From contig NC_085891.1 of NCBI RefSeq assembly GCF_035222375.1, forward strand, positions 3,286,001-3,350,000: DNA of 64,000 bases, given 5' to 3'. Of this stretch, positions 1 to 12,626 are shown one piece after another; the first letter of the stretch is position 1; every line of letters begins with the position of its first letter. The notes below the pieces were generated by a model. It had not been told where the DNA came from, made no database searches, and saw nothing but the letters and a program-made list of their open reading frames with translations. A program made the translations under genes and the position numbers. Source of the DNA: Podospora pseudocomata. Taxonomy: Eukaryota; Ascomycota; Sordariomycetes; Sordariales; Podosporaceae.

Positions 1-3000
1 ACCTCTATGGTCAAAAAGGAGGCCATGAATGATAGCGGAAGCTGTATTTCCGGTCAGCGAAGCTGCTCAAGTGCAAATAACTTCAGGTTACAAGGGGAAA
101 CTTACAAAGATAATGGTTGCAACAGTAAAGTACATGATCGTCTTGCCCTGCCTGTCATTCTCATCGTTGATCTTGTAGATTCCCCTCGTCAGCTGGAGGT
201 TAGCCTGCTTGTGCTTCAAATCCAGCAGTTGTTCAATCTAAGCAGCAGTCATCTTATTAGTATAAGCTTCGCGAACAACAGGGAAGACAACCATGTTGAC
301 TTACCGCTTGGATAGCTCTTTCAGCAAACTTTTCCAGGCGCACGACCTCTGCAATGTTGCGAGTAACAACCTCCAGCATTGGCGAATGGTACTTCTGCCG
401 ATCCGAATCCTGTTCGATCCCTGCATTGTTGTAAATAATATCTGGGGTTCGTCTCCGGGAAGGCGAGCGGAACCCCCTAGAAGGCGGGTAGGGGTTGCCT
501 CTTCTAAATGGGGGGCTGGAGCTTCGGCGTCTGAAAGGTGGGCTAACAGTGCGTCTCGAGAAAGCACGGCTGTCATCTCGTCTTCTGAATGGAGGTGGCG
601 GCCCGAGGTTCCGCTCTTGCTCTAGGATCACGGTGTTTCTTTGCTCTTCAAAGTCTTCGAGAATATGATCTAGAGTCTCCACAATGTTCTTCTGTATATG
701 GAAAATCGATGAGATGATGTGAAGCTCATCGCGAATGTCCTTGATTTTTCTCAAGTCTTCAATATCGGCTTTGATGTCAATCATGGCATTCAACTTCTTG
801 GGAACCTCATCAAACTCGGCATGTGACGATAGAGCCTTTGATTCGCCTGCCTTGTTGTCAGACGAAGCGTCAGGCTGTTCCTCATCGGCGGTTGGAATGT
901 TGTTTTGAAAAGACAGGAAGCGGTTGGTCTCATCCTCAGTCTGGTGGCACAGGTTTGTTAGAATGAGTCACAGTTAATGCCGGGGACAGTTTAAAGAGGG
1001 AGGCACACAATTTCACCAATTGATGTCCGATATATCTCGACAAACTGAACCAACTCATTCCGGTTACTCATAGGATCAAAGTATATCCGAGCACACTCTG
1101 CGACTATGATTTTTGCCAGTTCGTCAACCGATGCATCACCTTTCGCTGACTGCTCGCGAAATCGATCAAAAATATTAGATACCAGTGATGTCATAATCTT
1201 CGAGGTTTTTGTCGTCATCCTGTTGGATCGTTGTGGAAAGGCAGTGATGATGGTTCTCGGCGATTTCCCGCACTTTGGCAGCACCCACATCCATAGCTGG
1301 TCTACCATGGTAATTGTGGGTTTCAAATCCTCTGACTCTTTCGAGTGTAGGGTCTGTCGTCTTTCATTAAAGTACCTCAAAGAGGTCTGGTCCTGGTCAC
1401 GTTTCTCCGTGTCCGCGAGCGTGTGGTAATAGAATTGGTCGAGCGTACGTCGACCATGCAGCGGGTGCTCTTCGTCGAGGTAGGCCCAATACAGCTTTTC
1501 GGTTCCGCAGAGACTCCTATCATCAAGTGCTGTTCGGACGAGGTTACGGCGATACTCTTTGGCGGCATCCTCGGTCGGAAATATCTTCTTCTTGGCTTCG
1601 GACTTTTTTACCAGGACGTCTTTGAGCTTTCGCTGTTCTTCTTCCTGCTCCCAATGCAAATACGGCATCTGTGGTCAGCTGGTTAGTTCACTGTGAACCA
1701 TGCTATCTAAAGAGCAAGGAGATGGCAAGACTAGACGCCAACTACTCACAAAAAGGACCAAGCCTTGTTCAGTTGGATCTTCTTCGGCTGCGAGTGTCAA
1801 ACCGGCTTAGTTAGCCCCTGTCGAAAGTCCCAGAGAATCTGTGTCTGAGGAATCGAGGCTTACGAAAGGCGAACGGACGACACGCCGGACGCATGAACCT
1901 TGCGTGGTACTGCCCATCTTGTGACTTGTGTTGATGCTGCTCCCACAACCTTGGTTTCAAAACAACATTGGCTCGCCAGCCCTCTCCAAAAGCCTCATAA
2001 TGTTTCGCCATGAGCACCTGAGAGTTTCGGCACAGGGTTAGTCACCTAAGGTGAGGTTGTTTAATCTGTGTATTTGACGAACATACCTCAACCCATCGCA
2101 TCTACGCATGTGAAACCGTTAGCATGGTTTCTATACGGTGAGCTGAAGTCAAACTCACGTTGTTGGCAGGAAGATGTGTCCAGACACACGCCATGTCTTC
2201 TCTGGAAGGTGGGCGCTTCCCCTGCAGGATTGACGCGACTGTCGGGGTGTGTATCTCGAGATTATCTTTCGAGTAATACAGAAGGGTTGCGCTGAACTCA
2301 CTGTCAACCCGAGTAGTCATAGTTGATGGTTCACGCCAGAGAAATCCGGATGGATTCAGCTTCCCAAACATGGTCCTCAGAGTTCTTGTTTCCGATACCG
2401 AATCTTTCTGTATCCTCTCGTCGAGGTAGTCTTTGAGAAGCCTTCCCTTGTTGTCCTTGATGCCTGATTTTGCCCCATACAAGAGCAGCGTCTCGAATAC
2501 AGGCAGATGTTGATTGTCAGCCGCATACCAGAGTGGTGTTTGTGACTTGTTGTCACGCGAGTTGATATCCACAGCCGCCTCATTTGTCGCCGAAGCACCC
2601 TTCTTGCTCCGACCATTATGACTATCCTCACCCGGGCCCTTCCAATCACGCCGAGCAAGCAGCATTTTGACAACTTCCAAGCGGCCCATTCCAGCGGCCC
2701 AGGAGAGTGGAGTTCTGCCGTCGACGTCTTTGCTGTCTGGCCTTACACTCTTGACACTCAGAAGATATCGGACGCAGTCTTCGTGCCCCCCTGCGGCAGC
2801 CCAAGAAAGCACCGTTCTCTTATTGTTGTCTTGGCTGTCCTCCTCTGCGCCCTTTCTTACCAAAAGCTGCATGACCTCCAAGAGACCGGTTTCTGCTGCA
2901 TAAGAAAGTGGTGTCCGACCGGCTTTGTCCCGAGAGTCACGAGAAACCCCGAGGTCGAGAAGACTTCTGACCATCATTACCGTTTCGGTGGCGCTTGTGA

Positions 3001-4903
3001 TTTTGTTTTGGGCCACCCAGTGCAAAGGGGTACGACCTTGGTCATCTGCCGTTCTGAAGTCGAGATTCGGCTTCTTACACAGCTTTTCCATCTCCAAAGA
3101 GTGTCCGTACTGGGCTACCCACGACACCAAGTTCCTGCCGTTCCCGTCCACGGCCTTGAGATACACCTCGTCGTCTGTGCTGTCCAGAGGGAAGATTGGA
3201 GATCTAGAACCAGAATATTCCTCTTCGTCACACGCATACCGCAGAGCTAGTTCTATCGCACGCACACGGGGCGTTTCCTTATTCCCAGGCGCAGGTTGCT
3301 CTCTCTCCTCATCGACAAAGGCTTTGATCATATTCAAGTTGTGAATACAGAATGATATCGCTGGCCTTCCATTAACATCGACCATGTAGATATCTGCCCC
3401 AGCTCTGATCAAAGCCTGGACGGCTTCTGGGCGATCATGATTAGCGGCCCAAAAAAGAGGCGACCCGCCGTAGCTGTTGGGAGCGTCGATCAGAGATGGG
3501 CCGGCCTTGATCAGGGCCTCTACAGTGCTGGCAGAACAACTACGGGCTGCGAAATGCAGAGCCGTGGCCATCTCGCCATCTCGGGCATCAACTTTGCTAA
3601 CCGGGATAAGCTGTTCCACGACCTGATCACGCCCATTCGCTGCGGCCAACATGAGTGCCGTCATGTTGAACCTGCTGTCCGTCACTTCGGTATCTGCGCC
3701 ATGCTCAAGAAGAATAGCAACGATTGAACTATGGCCACGCTCCGAGGCCAAGAGAAGCGGCGTCCTGCCATCCATATCTGGGGTGTCGACTAAACAACCG
3801 GCGGCAAACATCCGCTGCAGAGCTGCGGGTTCAACGCCGAAATATGCAGCGAGGTGGAAAGCCGTTGCGCCACGTTCGTCATTCCGGATTGTGAGGTCCG
3901 GCTTGAGGTCTTGGTGAATAAAGTCGTGCCACTTTTCTTCACAGTTGGTTGCTGCAATAGCAAAGGCAGTCAGGTTCCAGTCTCCGTTAGGAACTGGTGG
4001 GCGACATAGTCTGTAAGGGTCGGCGCCAGCGTCTATGAGGGCACATATATTTTCGATATGGCCGTTCTTTGCAGCCCAATACAGTGGTGTTTTGCCTTGT
4101 TCATCGGGAAATTCGAGTTGAGGGCCCCGTTCAAGCAGGAGCTGGATCATCGTGACATCGCCCTGTTTAGCAGCTTCGATAAGAGGTCTTGCCTCGGGTC
4201 CTCTGCCGTCGACATCAAAGCCGCCGTCGACCCTATCGAGCAACAATTTGGCCAATTCGGCTTTCCCCCGTTGGCAAGCATAGTATATCGCAGTGCGGCC
4301 TTCATCATCCTCCAAGAGAGGGTCCGCACCGGCCTCGAGCAATGCAGCAGCATTGGAAACTGCATTGCGAGAATACAGAGCCGCAAACATGAGCGGCGTC
4401 AGCCCATCGTCGTCGCGCACGTTAGAGTCCGAAGAAACGAAACGTTTGACATCCTCTGCCGAGCCATACTCGGTAGCCACAAACAGCATGCTCCTGCCGG
4501 CGCAGTACTTGTGTGAGATGTCTTCCTCTTTGATGTTGGCGAGGAGATACTCAATCACGTTGACGTATTCCTTGTTCATAGCCCAGAAGACTGGGCTGTT
4601 GCCGTCGACGTCCAGAATGTCCAAACGGGCGCCATGTTCATATAAAAGCTTGAAGACTTCCAAAAGACCCAGTTCGGCAGCCCACGATATGGCGGTTTGT
4701 CCATAGTACGCTTCATCTTTCACATTCACATCCTCTGCCTGATCCAGCAGCTCCTTGACCTTCTCAAAATCGTTTGCTTTGGCGGCTTCGATGAGCGGAT
4801 GGGTTTTCTCTGTTTCATTGCCGCGATGCGGGCTCGCCATGGTGTAGTGATTTGGTAGGCAGTTCGTTTCGGGCGTGAAGTTGTCCAGTGGCAGGCTAGA
4901 CAA
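1..4903 (-). CDS. Ankyrin-repeat protein with C-terminal CorA-like membrane domain (partial, cut by left edge)
   Basis: The product is a large protein with about 21 ankyrin repeats (roughly residues 30-860) followed by a fungal CorA-like Mg2+-transporter-type region. My exon model on the minus strand is 2159-4903, 2087-2101, 1864-2017, 1750-1787, 1009-1668, 305-940, 106-237 and 1-41 (continuing off the window). Every junction keeps phase and restores family motifs: HLPANN/MRWVEVLMA across the 15-nt exon, VLF/MPYLHWE, RRTLDQFYYHTLAD, WMWVL, TIITAFPQ, and IIF/LPLSFMASFLTIEV, which begins the first membrane helix. Residues encoded at about 440-604 form an Arg/Ser/Pro-rich insertion with repeated PPFRR units. 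The start could be 4903 or the downstream Met at 4840. The family is common in filamentous fungi. Transport activity is unproven, and a sensor or scaffold role is inference. Confidence 0.85.
2087..2101 (-). other. 15-nt micro-exon of the ankyrin/CorA-like gene
   Basis: The five codons read MRWVE. An AG acceptor precedes them (2102-2103) and a GTATGT donor follows (2081-2086). Including them joins PANN to VLMA in frame and gives the family motif NNMRWVEVLMA. Skipping it stays in frame (15 nt), so the skipped form would lose only these residues. Confidence 0.75.
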
Positions 4904-5810
4904 TGGTTCGCCAGCCTAGTGCCATCACGTTGCTGTGAGCAGGGAAAAAGCTGTTATACATGCCGCGCCTATTATGTCTGTCTTGGTTGAGAACATGTAC
5001 AGGGGTCAGAAGTCTCGAAGGCCAGGAGAGGAGGCTGAGAAAAACCGTGTGTGTGGTACATCGTGCATGATGGCTGCAGGCAGCGCCACAAACGCTGTAA
5101 TTGCGGCCCCAATGTTGCATAGGATGGTAGGATTCCAGCTAGTCGTACAGGTTAGCTCTTGTTAGATCTTGTCAAAAAAAACAGCTCGTTGGTCAAGGGG
5201 TCATGTTGCGACTCCAAATCGTGGGACTGGTTGTTGGAACTTGTGACATTGCCAAGGCGAGGCTCCGCGGAGGAGCAAGCCCGGATAGGAGGGATTTTGC
5301 ATCCTTCCCGCGGTCCCGGCCTGTTGGGCATAACTGAGAAAGATCTTTGCATGGTGGCTGGTCGAGAGGTGGTGCAAACAAGCAATTGTTGGTAGCCCCT
5401 CATTATTCAAGCTTTCTGCAGTTGGTTAAACAAATGACAGGCAACGTGGTGATTTAGAGGGTGTCAAAATAACCTACCTCGATGGAGTCGAATTTTCGAT
5501 TTGCTTTTTACACGACACAGAAAAGGATCAAGAAGCCATCCACTTTTGGTGTTTGAGTTAAAGGTCACCACTTGGGTCGGATAGGTCGTTGGGTGATATC
5601 GGGTTAGGGTTCTATGAGGTCTCGGACAAGATAAGAGATAACGATAATCATTCGGGAGATCTAGCATCAAGCAAGAGCGCATGTGTAACACACCAGGCAG
5701 GTTCGAACGTTTTGAGAGATCTTTTCCCCGCCCGTCATATATTCTCTGTTCCAAATTTCATGATCTTCTAGAAGATGCATGACTGAGACTTTCTGCATCA
5801 GTCGTCCAAC
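4904..5810. other. Intergenic, divergent promoter region
   Basis: This 0.9-kb gap separates two divergently transcribed genes, the ankyrin/CorA-like gene and NDUFAF7, so it should hold both promoters. I see no convincing coding sequence. The only element I can name is a telomere-repeat-like box at 5601-5611. Confidence 0.7.
5601..5611 (+). promoter_or_regulatory. Telobox-like element upstream of NDUFAF7
   Basis: The sequence GGGTTAGGGTT is nearly two telomere repeat units and lies 200 bp before the NDUFAF7 start codon. The same 11-mer occurs upstream of CTU2 and SWD2 in this window. In other fungi such boxes are bound by Myb-type telobox factors (Tbf1, Teb1). Binding here is inference. Confidence 0.5.
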
Positions 5811-7553
5811 ATGAAGTCTGCCGTGCCTCGAGCCCTTCGCAACGCTCGCCGTATCTTCCCAAGAGCTTCCTCCACCAGGAGCTCGAGCTTAAGCTCATTA
5901 CCAAGACTTGGAAACAACCGTTTGAGTGGCACCACCACTTTGACATCACAACACCGTAACTTTTCTGCTACAACGGGGTTACGAGATATTGATGAGGATA
6001 AAGATCGAAAATGGTCAACTCCTCTTGCCAAGCAGCTGGCAGCTGCCATTGAGGTGAGCTCTCACTCATGTACCTATCTCATGCTCATACTCATAATATC
6101 ACTAGTTGACTGGACCAATTCCCCTCGCCAGTTTTATGCGCATGTGTTTGACTTCTGATATCGGAGGTTATTACACTGGAGCCATTGAGAAAGACCGGGA
6201 TCAGTTTGGCTTAAAGGGTGACTTTGTCACATCACCAGAAATCTCCCAAGTATTTGGCGAGCTCATTGGTGTATGGTTCCTGACGGAATGGCTAGCTCAG
6301 GGACGCCAGAGTCGGGGCGTCGAGTTAATTGAAGTTGGGCCAGGACGTGGCACTCTCATGGATGATGTTCTTAGGGTATGTACAACTATGTCTCCTGAAT
6401 TGAGGTCATAGCTAACAACTGGTAGACAATACAAAGCTTCCCAGCCATGGCCAATAGCATAGACGCCATCTACATGGTTGAGGCCAGTCCCGAGCTCAGA
6501 ATGGCTCAAAAGAACCTTCTCTGCGGCGAAGATGCCCCCATGACCGAGTCCAAGGTTGGCTATCACAGCGTATGCAAATACAACGCCCTGCCCATCGTGT
6601 GGACTGAGACCATCAAGTCAATTCCTACTGGTAAGTGACTTCCACTCCTCATCTACACTGCTCAAACCTAACATTCAATAGCCCCCCAAAAAATGCCCTT
6701 CATCGTCGCCCACGAATTCTTCGACGCCCTTCCCATCCACGCTTTCGAACTCGTCTCCATCCCCGCCTCCAAATCAGAAGCTCCCTCCTCAACAGACAAC
6801 TCCTCCCCCTCCAGCAAGACCACCACCCCAACCCTCCAATGGCGCGAAATGCTCGTCTCCCCCACACCCCCCGGCTCAACCCACGAATCCCTCAAGACAC
6901 CAGCCACCCAATCCAGGGAGACACCACCCCCTGACTTCCAACTCACTCGTGCGACCTCCTCCACCCGTCACTCCCTCTACCTCCCCGAATCCTCCCCCCG
7001 CTTCCGCGCTCTCAAATCCACCGTCGGCCCCGGCGCCCTCCTAGAAGTCTGCCCCGATGCCTCCCTCTACGCAAGCGACTTTGCAGCCCGGATAGGCGGC
7101 TCCCCCCAGCACCCAAAACCCAAACCCTCCGGCGCAGCTCTTATTCTTGATTACGGGCCCGGAGATGGAACCATCCCCACCAACTCCCTCCGTGGCATCC
7201 GCAAACATAGGCGTGTCTCCCCTTTTGCCGAGCCCGGACTTACTGATTTGTCAGTTGATGTCGATTTTGCGGGCATTGCGGAGTCGGCTACGAAAGCGAG
7301 TGAAGGGGTGGAGGTTCACGGACCTGTTGCTCAGGGGGATTTCTTGGAGTTGATGGGGATTAGGGAACGGGCTGAGGTGCTGGCTAAGAGGGCGGTGAAG
7401 GAGGAGAAGGGGAGGGCGGTGGAGAAGGCTTGGAGGAGGTTGGTTGATAGGGGGCCCGGGGGGATGGGGAAGGTTTATCAGGCTTTGGCGATATTGCCAG
7501 AGAATGGGGGGAGGAGGAGGCCGGTTGGGTTTGGGGGGGATGTGGTGCAGTGA
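5811..7553 (+). CDS. NDUFAF7: NDUFAF7-type mitochondrial protein arginine methyltransferase (complex I assembly)
   Basis: This is a 529-residue member of the MidA/NDUFAF7 SAM-dependent methyltransferase family, which in animals dimethylates an arginine of complex I subunit NDUFS2 in the mitochondrial matrix. Exons are 5811-6053, 6106-6375, 6426-6630 and 6682-7553. The Arg/Ser-rich N terminus ([16 protein letters not shown]) looks like a mitochondrial presequence. Family signatures are [26 protein letters not shown], the SAM-binding loop [15 protein letters not shown], and [17 protein letters not shown]. The third exon starts ACA at 6426 and the fourth completes GCC-CCC-CAA-AAA-ATG across the junction. 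A Ser/Thr/Pro-rich stretch after the FELVS segment is probably a fungal loop insertion. The gene converges with POL1. Confidence 0.9.
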
Positions 7554-8083
7554 GGGATTGGGGGTGTGTGGAAGATGGGGGGTGTTGTGGGGGGGAGGTG
7601 GTGTAAGAGTATACGAGAGATTATTCAATGCGTATTTGACCGGTGTGAACAATGGAATCAAGACAGAAAAGTAGGAACAGCTAACAACTGCGAAGTTGCT
7701 CCTTCTTTCTAAATGGTCAACCAGACCGGCATGTTGCTCCCAGAAAGTGGGAGAAAATTACCGAAAAAAAGCATCCCCAGAAATCGAACTGAAAGCGAAG
7801 GGAGTAACCCAAACACCACCAGAGTGGTCTGAAAAGCTGCCGAAGCTGCCATTGCTTCAAGTTTATCAGCTACTTCGCTGGCAGGAAGGTGCAGAGGAGC
7901 AGTATATAAGGTGTGTATTATTTCATAACAATAAAAAGGCAACGCCTAGTGATAAACTACAAAATCATCAAAGCCAAAGCAAGACAACGCCATCCGCCTA
8001 TGCCAGACTATTACTATGGAACCCATCAAACCAGAAAAGACGTGACAGATCCATAAGCAGTGATCCCTCCACCAGCCACTCCC
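7554..8083. other. Convergent intergenic spacer between NDUFAF7 and POL1
   Basis: The 3' ends of two genes face each other here. The NDUFAF7-proximal part is strongly G-rich on the plus strand, continuing the G-rich end of the coding region. I see no coding signal and no clear terminator motif. Confidence 0.6.
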
Positions 8084-11000
8084 TCAATTGGCCACAAACC
8101 CCAACTTCCCAAACAAAGCATCCATCGCCACCCACTGCCTCCCACACTTATCCAGATACCTATCCACCACCCCCTTCACAGTCCCAAACCGAACCCTATT
8201 ATGCTCCGCCATGACCATCACCCTCTCCCTCGTCTCCCCAGTCACCACCTCCCCCGTCTCACCCCCCGTCGCCCTGCTCGTAGCCTTCTCCTTGGCCTTG
8301 TCAACATCAAACAACGAAGCAAAATACACGAGCTGGTTATACATATCCCTCTCCCCAAACTCCCACCTCATCCTCCCCATGCAGTCCCTCCCCAGCCCCT
8401 TCGGCCCAAGACACCGGTCCCCATAGACTGACATCTGTCTAGTTCGGTTGCCACAATCCGCATCCCCGCAGACAAGCCACCCCTCATAATACCGCGACGT
8501 CTGCTCCCTCACCTGCGCCTCCACCTGCGCAACAATAGAGAGTGTAGACAGCGTAGCCGAACAAGAAGGGCAGGCAAGCCCCTTCGGCGTAACCATCTCC
8601 ACCGACCCCAACAACCCCTCAAACGCAGCCGTCCCCTTACACGCCCTACACCTCAACAAAAGCCGTTTACAATTCGCAAACCGAACCTGATCCGGAATCT
8701 GCGACTCCAGCGGGTGAATCTCCAGATCCTGTCCCCCCGCAGAACCACTCCCAGAGTTGGAGTTGTTGTTCGCAAACCTCCTCGGGTCCAACCCAAGATT
8801 CTCCGCCAACTGACTTGTAGAAGTCCCGGTGATATTCGCGCAAAGACGCTCAACCGGAGGAAAGATCTGCTTCCCAATATACCACTCCACATCCGGGCTC
8901 AGCTCCGACCCAGCCTTTAGCACGTCCTGGGGTGTGTACGCCCGCTTGGCAAAGTGCTCCGAGGATTGCTTCACGTCGCCGGTAATGATGTACGACACCA
9001 CATCCCCCTTCCGCATCGTCTTTCCCCTCGCCATCTCCCGCAGCGCGACCTGGATCTGGGGCATCGTATCCCCGTTCTGGCCGTACTCGGTAGGCGACTT
9101 GCCCAGCTGGGTGAGGATGATGTACTTTGGGATCTGAACCTTCCCCTCGCGCATCTTGGACGAGATTTCGCGGAGGTAATCATGGATTTTCTGCACCGAG
9201 TCCTCAATGTCATTGCCTGACAAGATCTCATCCAGAAGTTTCTTGGAGATCTCCCTCGACAGAGGACAGTACTCGCGGCGCTTCATGTCCAGACCCTTGA
9301 TCTCCATCTTCTCGACATACTTCCCGTCCGTCTCCACCAGGTTGACAGCGGCGTACTTTTTCTTGGCTTGGAGGAGGATGCGCCGGAAGATGTTGTCAAT
9401 GTCGATTTCGAGCTTCTTGTAGCTGCCGTTGACGGCCGCTTTGAACTCGCGGCCGACGCGAAGGGCGTCGGCGACGTTGTCGACGTTGGCGTTGATCATG
9501 ACCGAGTCGGTGTCGCCGTAGATGACTTGGAGCTGCATGCTCTCGGCGAGGTCCTTGGTGCTGCGGAGAACCTCGCGGCCCTTGAAGGTGGTGAGGACGG
9601 CGAGGGGTCGGGCGTAGAAGCGGGATTTGGTGTATCCCAGACAGCCGTACATGGAGTTGGCTGTTAGCTTCAGGGCGAGCTGCTTGATGTCCCATGTTGC
9701 AAGTTGTTCGGGGGTGGCGGTCTTGTCCTTCATTAGGCTCTTGACTTGCCTACGGCGGTCGACGAGGGTGGCGATGAGTCTGGGGAGAACACCGAGGTCC
9801 TGTTTCTCAGGGACCTGTGGCACGCCATCTTCCTCGGACTATGTTCATGTTAGTAAAGGCACCCAAAAGGGGGGCTGTTGTCAACTCACCAAAAACGTTC
9901 GATCAACAGTAGTGAAGCAGATGTTGTACTCCTGAATAATGGAGGGATACAGCGAGTTGAAGTCCATGACAAGAACAAACTTGTCATACAGACCCTTCTC
10001 GGGCTCGAAAACGAGACCACCCTTGTACTTGTCCTTCTTCTTGCCAGCATCGCCACCGTCTTCCTCATCCTCAGGCCGAGCACGACCCTTGAAAGGCTCC
10101 TTGTCTGGGCAGATATACTTGTTCCGATGGAACTCATGCAGCAGAATGTACTCGTTGCGCTCAGCACGGGTACCCGTCAGCGTCCTGGCCCAAGAATTAC
10201 CAGCAAGGTTGGTAAGAACCTTGGTCAACGGCAAAATCTGAGTTCGGAGAGCCAAAGCAGCAACGTAGTACGTATCAATCTCAGCATGCGAGATGTAGTC
10301 CATAAGGCCGTCTTTCGTCACAGCCAAGCTCTTGAGCGCTGCTTCATTGTCGAGATCCCTGCGAGGAACGTCGGTAGGCAGGTACAGATTGCACATTTCC
10401 GTCAAGCTCCAGGATTGACACTTCATCATGACTGATTTGCCGGCGTCGTTGGCAAGATCGCAGAGCAGTCGTCCAGACATGATCTGGCGCTCGGCGAATA
10501 CGTTGCCGCCAACCTTGCCCATCGATGCCGGCCATTGGCTTCTTCTCAGCCTTCCCAGACGAGACCACTGGTGAGTCTTCTTCTCGTGAAGGCGGTTAAG
10601 TAGAATGCTGTAGTCCACGCCCTCTAGTTGATGACCCATGATGACATCTGGATCCACCACATCCACCTGCGCTAAGAAGAAAGACAACATGGCTGACTCC
10701 TCCTTCACGAGCTTGATGAGCCCTCTCTTGCGCTCCTTGGCCATCGTTTCAAAGCCCAAGGGGAAAGCAGTACCCTGGGGCCGAACAACAGTAAATGTTC
10801 GACATGGCAGCTTGTCGGCAGGTGTGGTGTCACTAAGAGAGACATCCTCGTAGATTCTCGCGCTAATGGCAAGAATCTCTTGCTTGTTGGCCTTGGCGTT
10901 GAAGATGGTGCGCAGGGCAATGCTCATGAGAGTCAATGGAGGCGCTTCCACATTCTCGCTGTCCTTGAAGGGCGCGACCATGTTGGGATGATCCACCAAG

Positions 11001-12626
11001 ACTTCCAAACGGCAGTGAGACGAGTTCTTCAGCGCACCGAAATCGGCATCTTCAATCTTCAACCAGCAAGGGCCCTTGATGTTCTTCCACAGGACAAATT
11101 GCTCAAACAGAGCTGTGTTGGTGCCAAAAACATGTGAAAAGGTCTCCCCGGTAGTGTTCATGTCGATGGGGGCCTTGGTGTAGGGGTAGAGAAGCTTGAG
11201 GTACTGACCCTCTTGCGGGACGTCGGGAAGTTCAAAGGCGTACTTTCGAGTGCAAGCCTTGATCTTGTACATGCCAACATTCTTCTTGGTCATGATGGCG
11301 TCGACCTCGTTGTAGACATCCATCATTTCAACCTCTTCTCCAGTATCGACCTTGCCCTGAACACGGGTCTTGCGGGGCAAGAAATACAGCTTGCGCAAGA
11401 TGTTGTCAATCTTGACAAAGCAACTGACATGGTGATTGGTCTTCTTGTTGAGTACCTTTCCAAAAAGACAGAGACTCCCGTTGACTTCTGTGTAGTCGGT
11501 CCAGAAAAGGTTGAGACTGCCATCTTCCTCGATAGCATCCTTGTAGTCGATCTTGCCTATCCCTCTGGCCTCGGCCTGCGAGCTTCCAACGACGTTTAAT
11601 TTTTGGTTTAGGCCGTTCCAAGAGGAGGCGTCAATGGCAGGCTCGGCAGCCTTCATAGGAGACGATGTAATAGCGGCGCTGGGCAGAGGCTCCGCCTTGA
11701 TAATCTTTTTGACCGGACGAGAAGCAGAGATGTTGACGCTAGCAGCAGTTACCGCGCCAGTATAAGCAACCTCCATCATATCTTCGTCCTCTTCCTCCTC
11801 TTCTATGACAGCCTTTGGTTGCACTCTCCGTTGCGCAACCTTTGCAGCAGGGGAAGATGGCAACGGAGGATCGCTCATCATGACATCCGGAGCTGCTGCT
11901 GGCTCGTCCTCGGCAGGAGGCAAGAAGTTGTCCTCACCCATATCATAGTCGGGGGATGGTGAAGAAAGCCTGTCATCGATCACCTTCTTCTTCTTGGGGG
12001 CCGGTTGACGAGCTTCTCGTGCTGGAGAAAGGGCGCGGGTCGTTCTCCTTTCGGCTGAGCGGTCTCTCTTCTTGGATGATCTCACGACGGGGGCGGGAAC
12101 ATTGGCGTCAACCTCTCCGAGGAGGTCGGCAAGGAATTTGTCGTCATCTTCTGTCTTAACGACTTTGGGTTTGGGCTGTCTCTTGGTGGCGCCTTTGGTG
12201 AAGTATTCGGTAATATTTCGATCATTGGCGTCCCGTTTCGCCTTTTCCTCGTCTCGCTGTTTCTTGGCTGAAGTTGTAGCTAGATTAGCCAACGGTCTTT
12301 GATGGGCCCAAATCCAGAAGAAGATAGAACATACATTTACGCTCCTTTCGTTCTTCAACTCCATCCTCGCTTTCCGAGTCACAGGCAGCTGGTATGCGAT
12401 CCCACTCCTCTCGGCCATCATCCGCATAGCCCTCCCCGTTGTCGTCAACAACGAAATCGTCCTCGTTAAGACGTTGGCGCACAATCTTCTTGTATTGGTT
12501 CTCGTCGACCTCCTCGTACAAATCTTCCACCTCTTCGACCTCGTATGTGTCGAACTTCTTTTTGCCGGACTCTCGAAGGGCGCGCAGTTCGGCGAACTTG
12601 TCCCGCTTGCTCCCTGCTCTCGACAT
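8084..12626 (-). CDS. POL1: DNA polymerase alpha catalytic subunit
   Basis: This is the family-B polymerase of the primase complex, which extends RNA primers at origins and on Okazaki fragments. The model has three exons (12335-12626, 9890-12267, 8084-9838) and encodes 1474 residues, close to the 1468 of yeast Pol1. The N terminus is acidic and carries NITEYFTKG. Polymerase motif A (DFNSLYPSIIQEYN) lies just before residue 890, motif B (KLTANSMYG) near 950, and motif C (YGDTDSVMI) near 1000. The C terminus has two zinc-binding cysteine groups: CRACKG with CPSC, then CGDADCG with a Cys pair containing CLGPKGLGRDC. The start MSRAGSKRDKFAEL is the usual fungal start. The first intron (12268-12334) is 67 bp and the second (9839-9889) is 51 bp. 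Three ACGCG cores lie 165-200 bp upstream, consistent with S-phase control. Confidence 0.96.

Noticed and set aside
7-315. Plus-strand open frame of 102 codons at the left edge
   Set aside because: It is antisense to the ankyrin/CorA-like exons, whose minus-strand translation matches the family (KQANLQLTRGIYK and LPLSFMASF).
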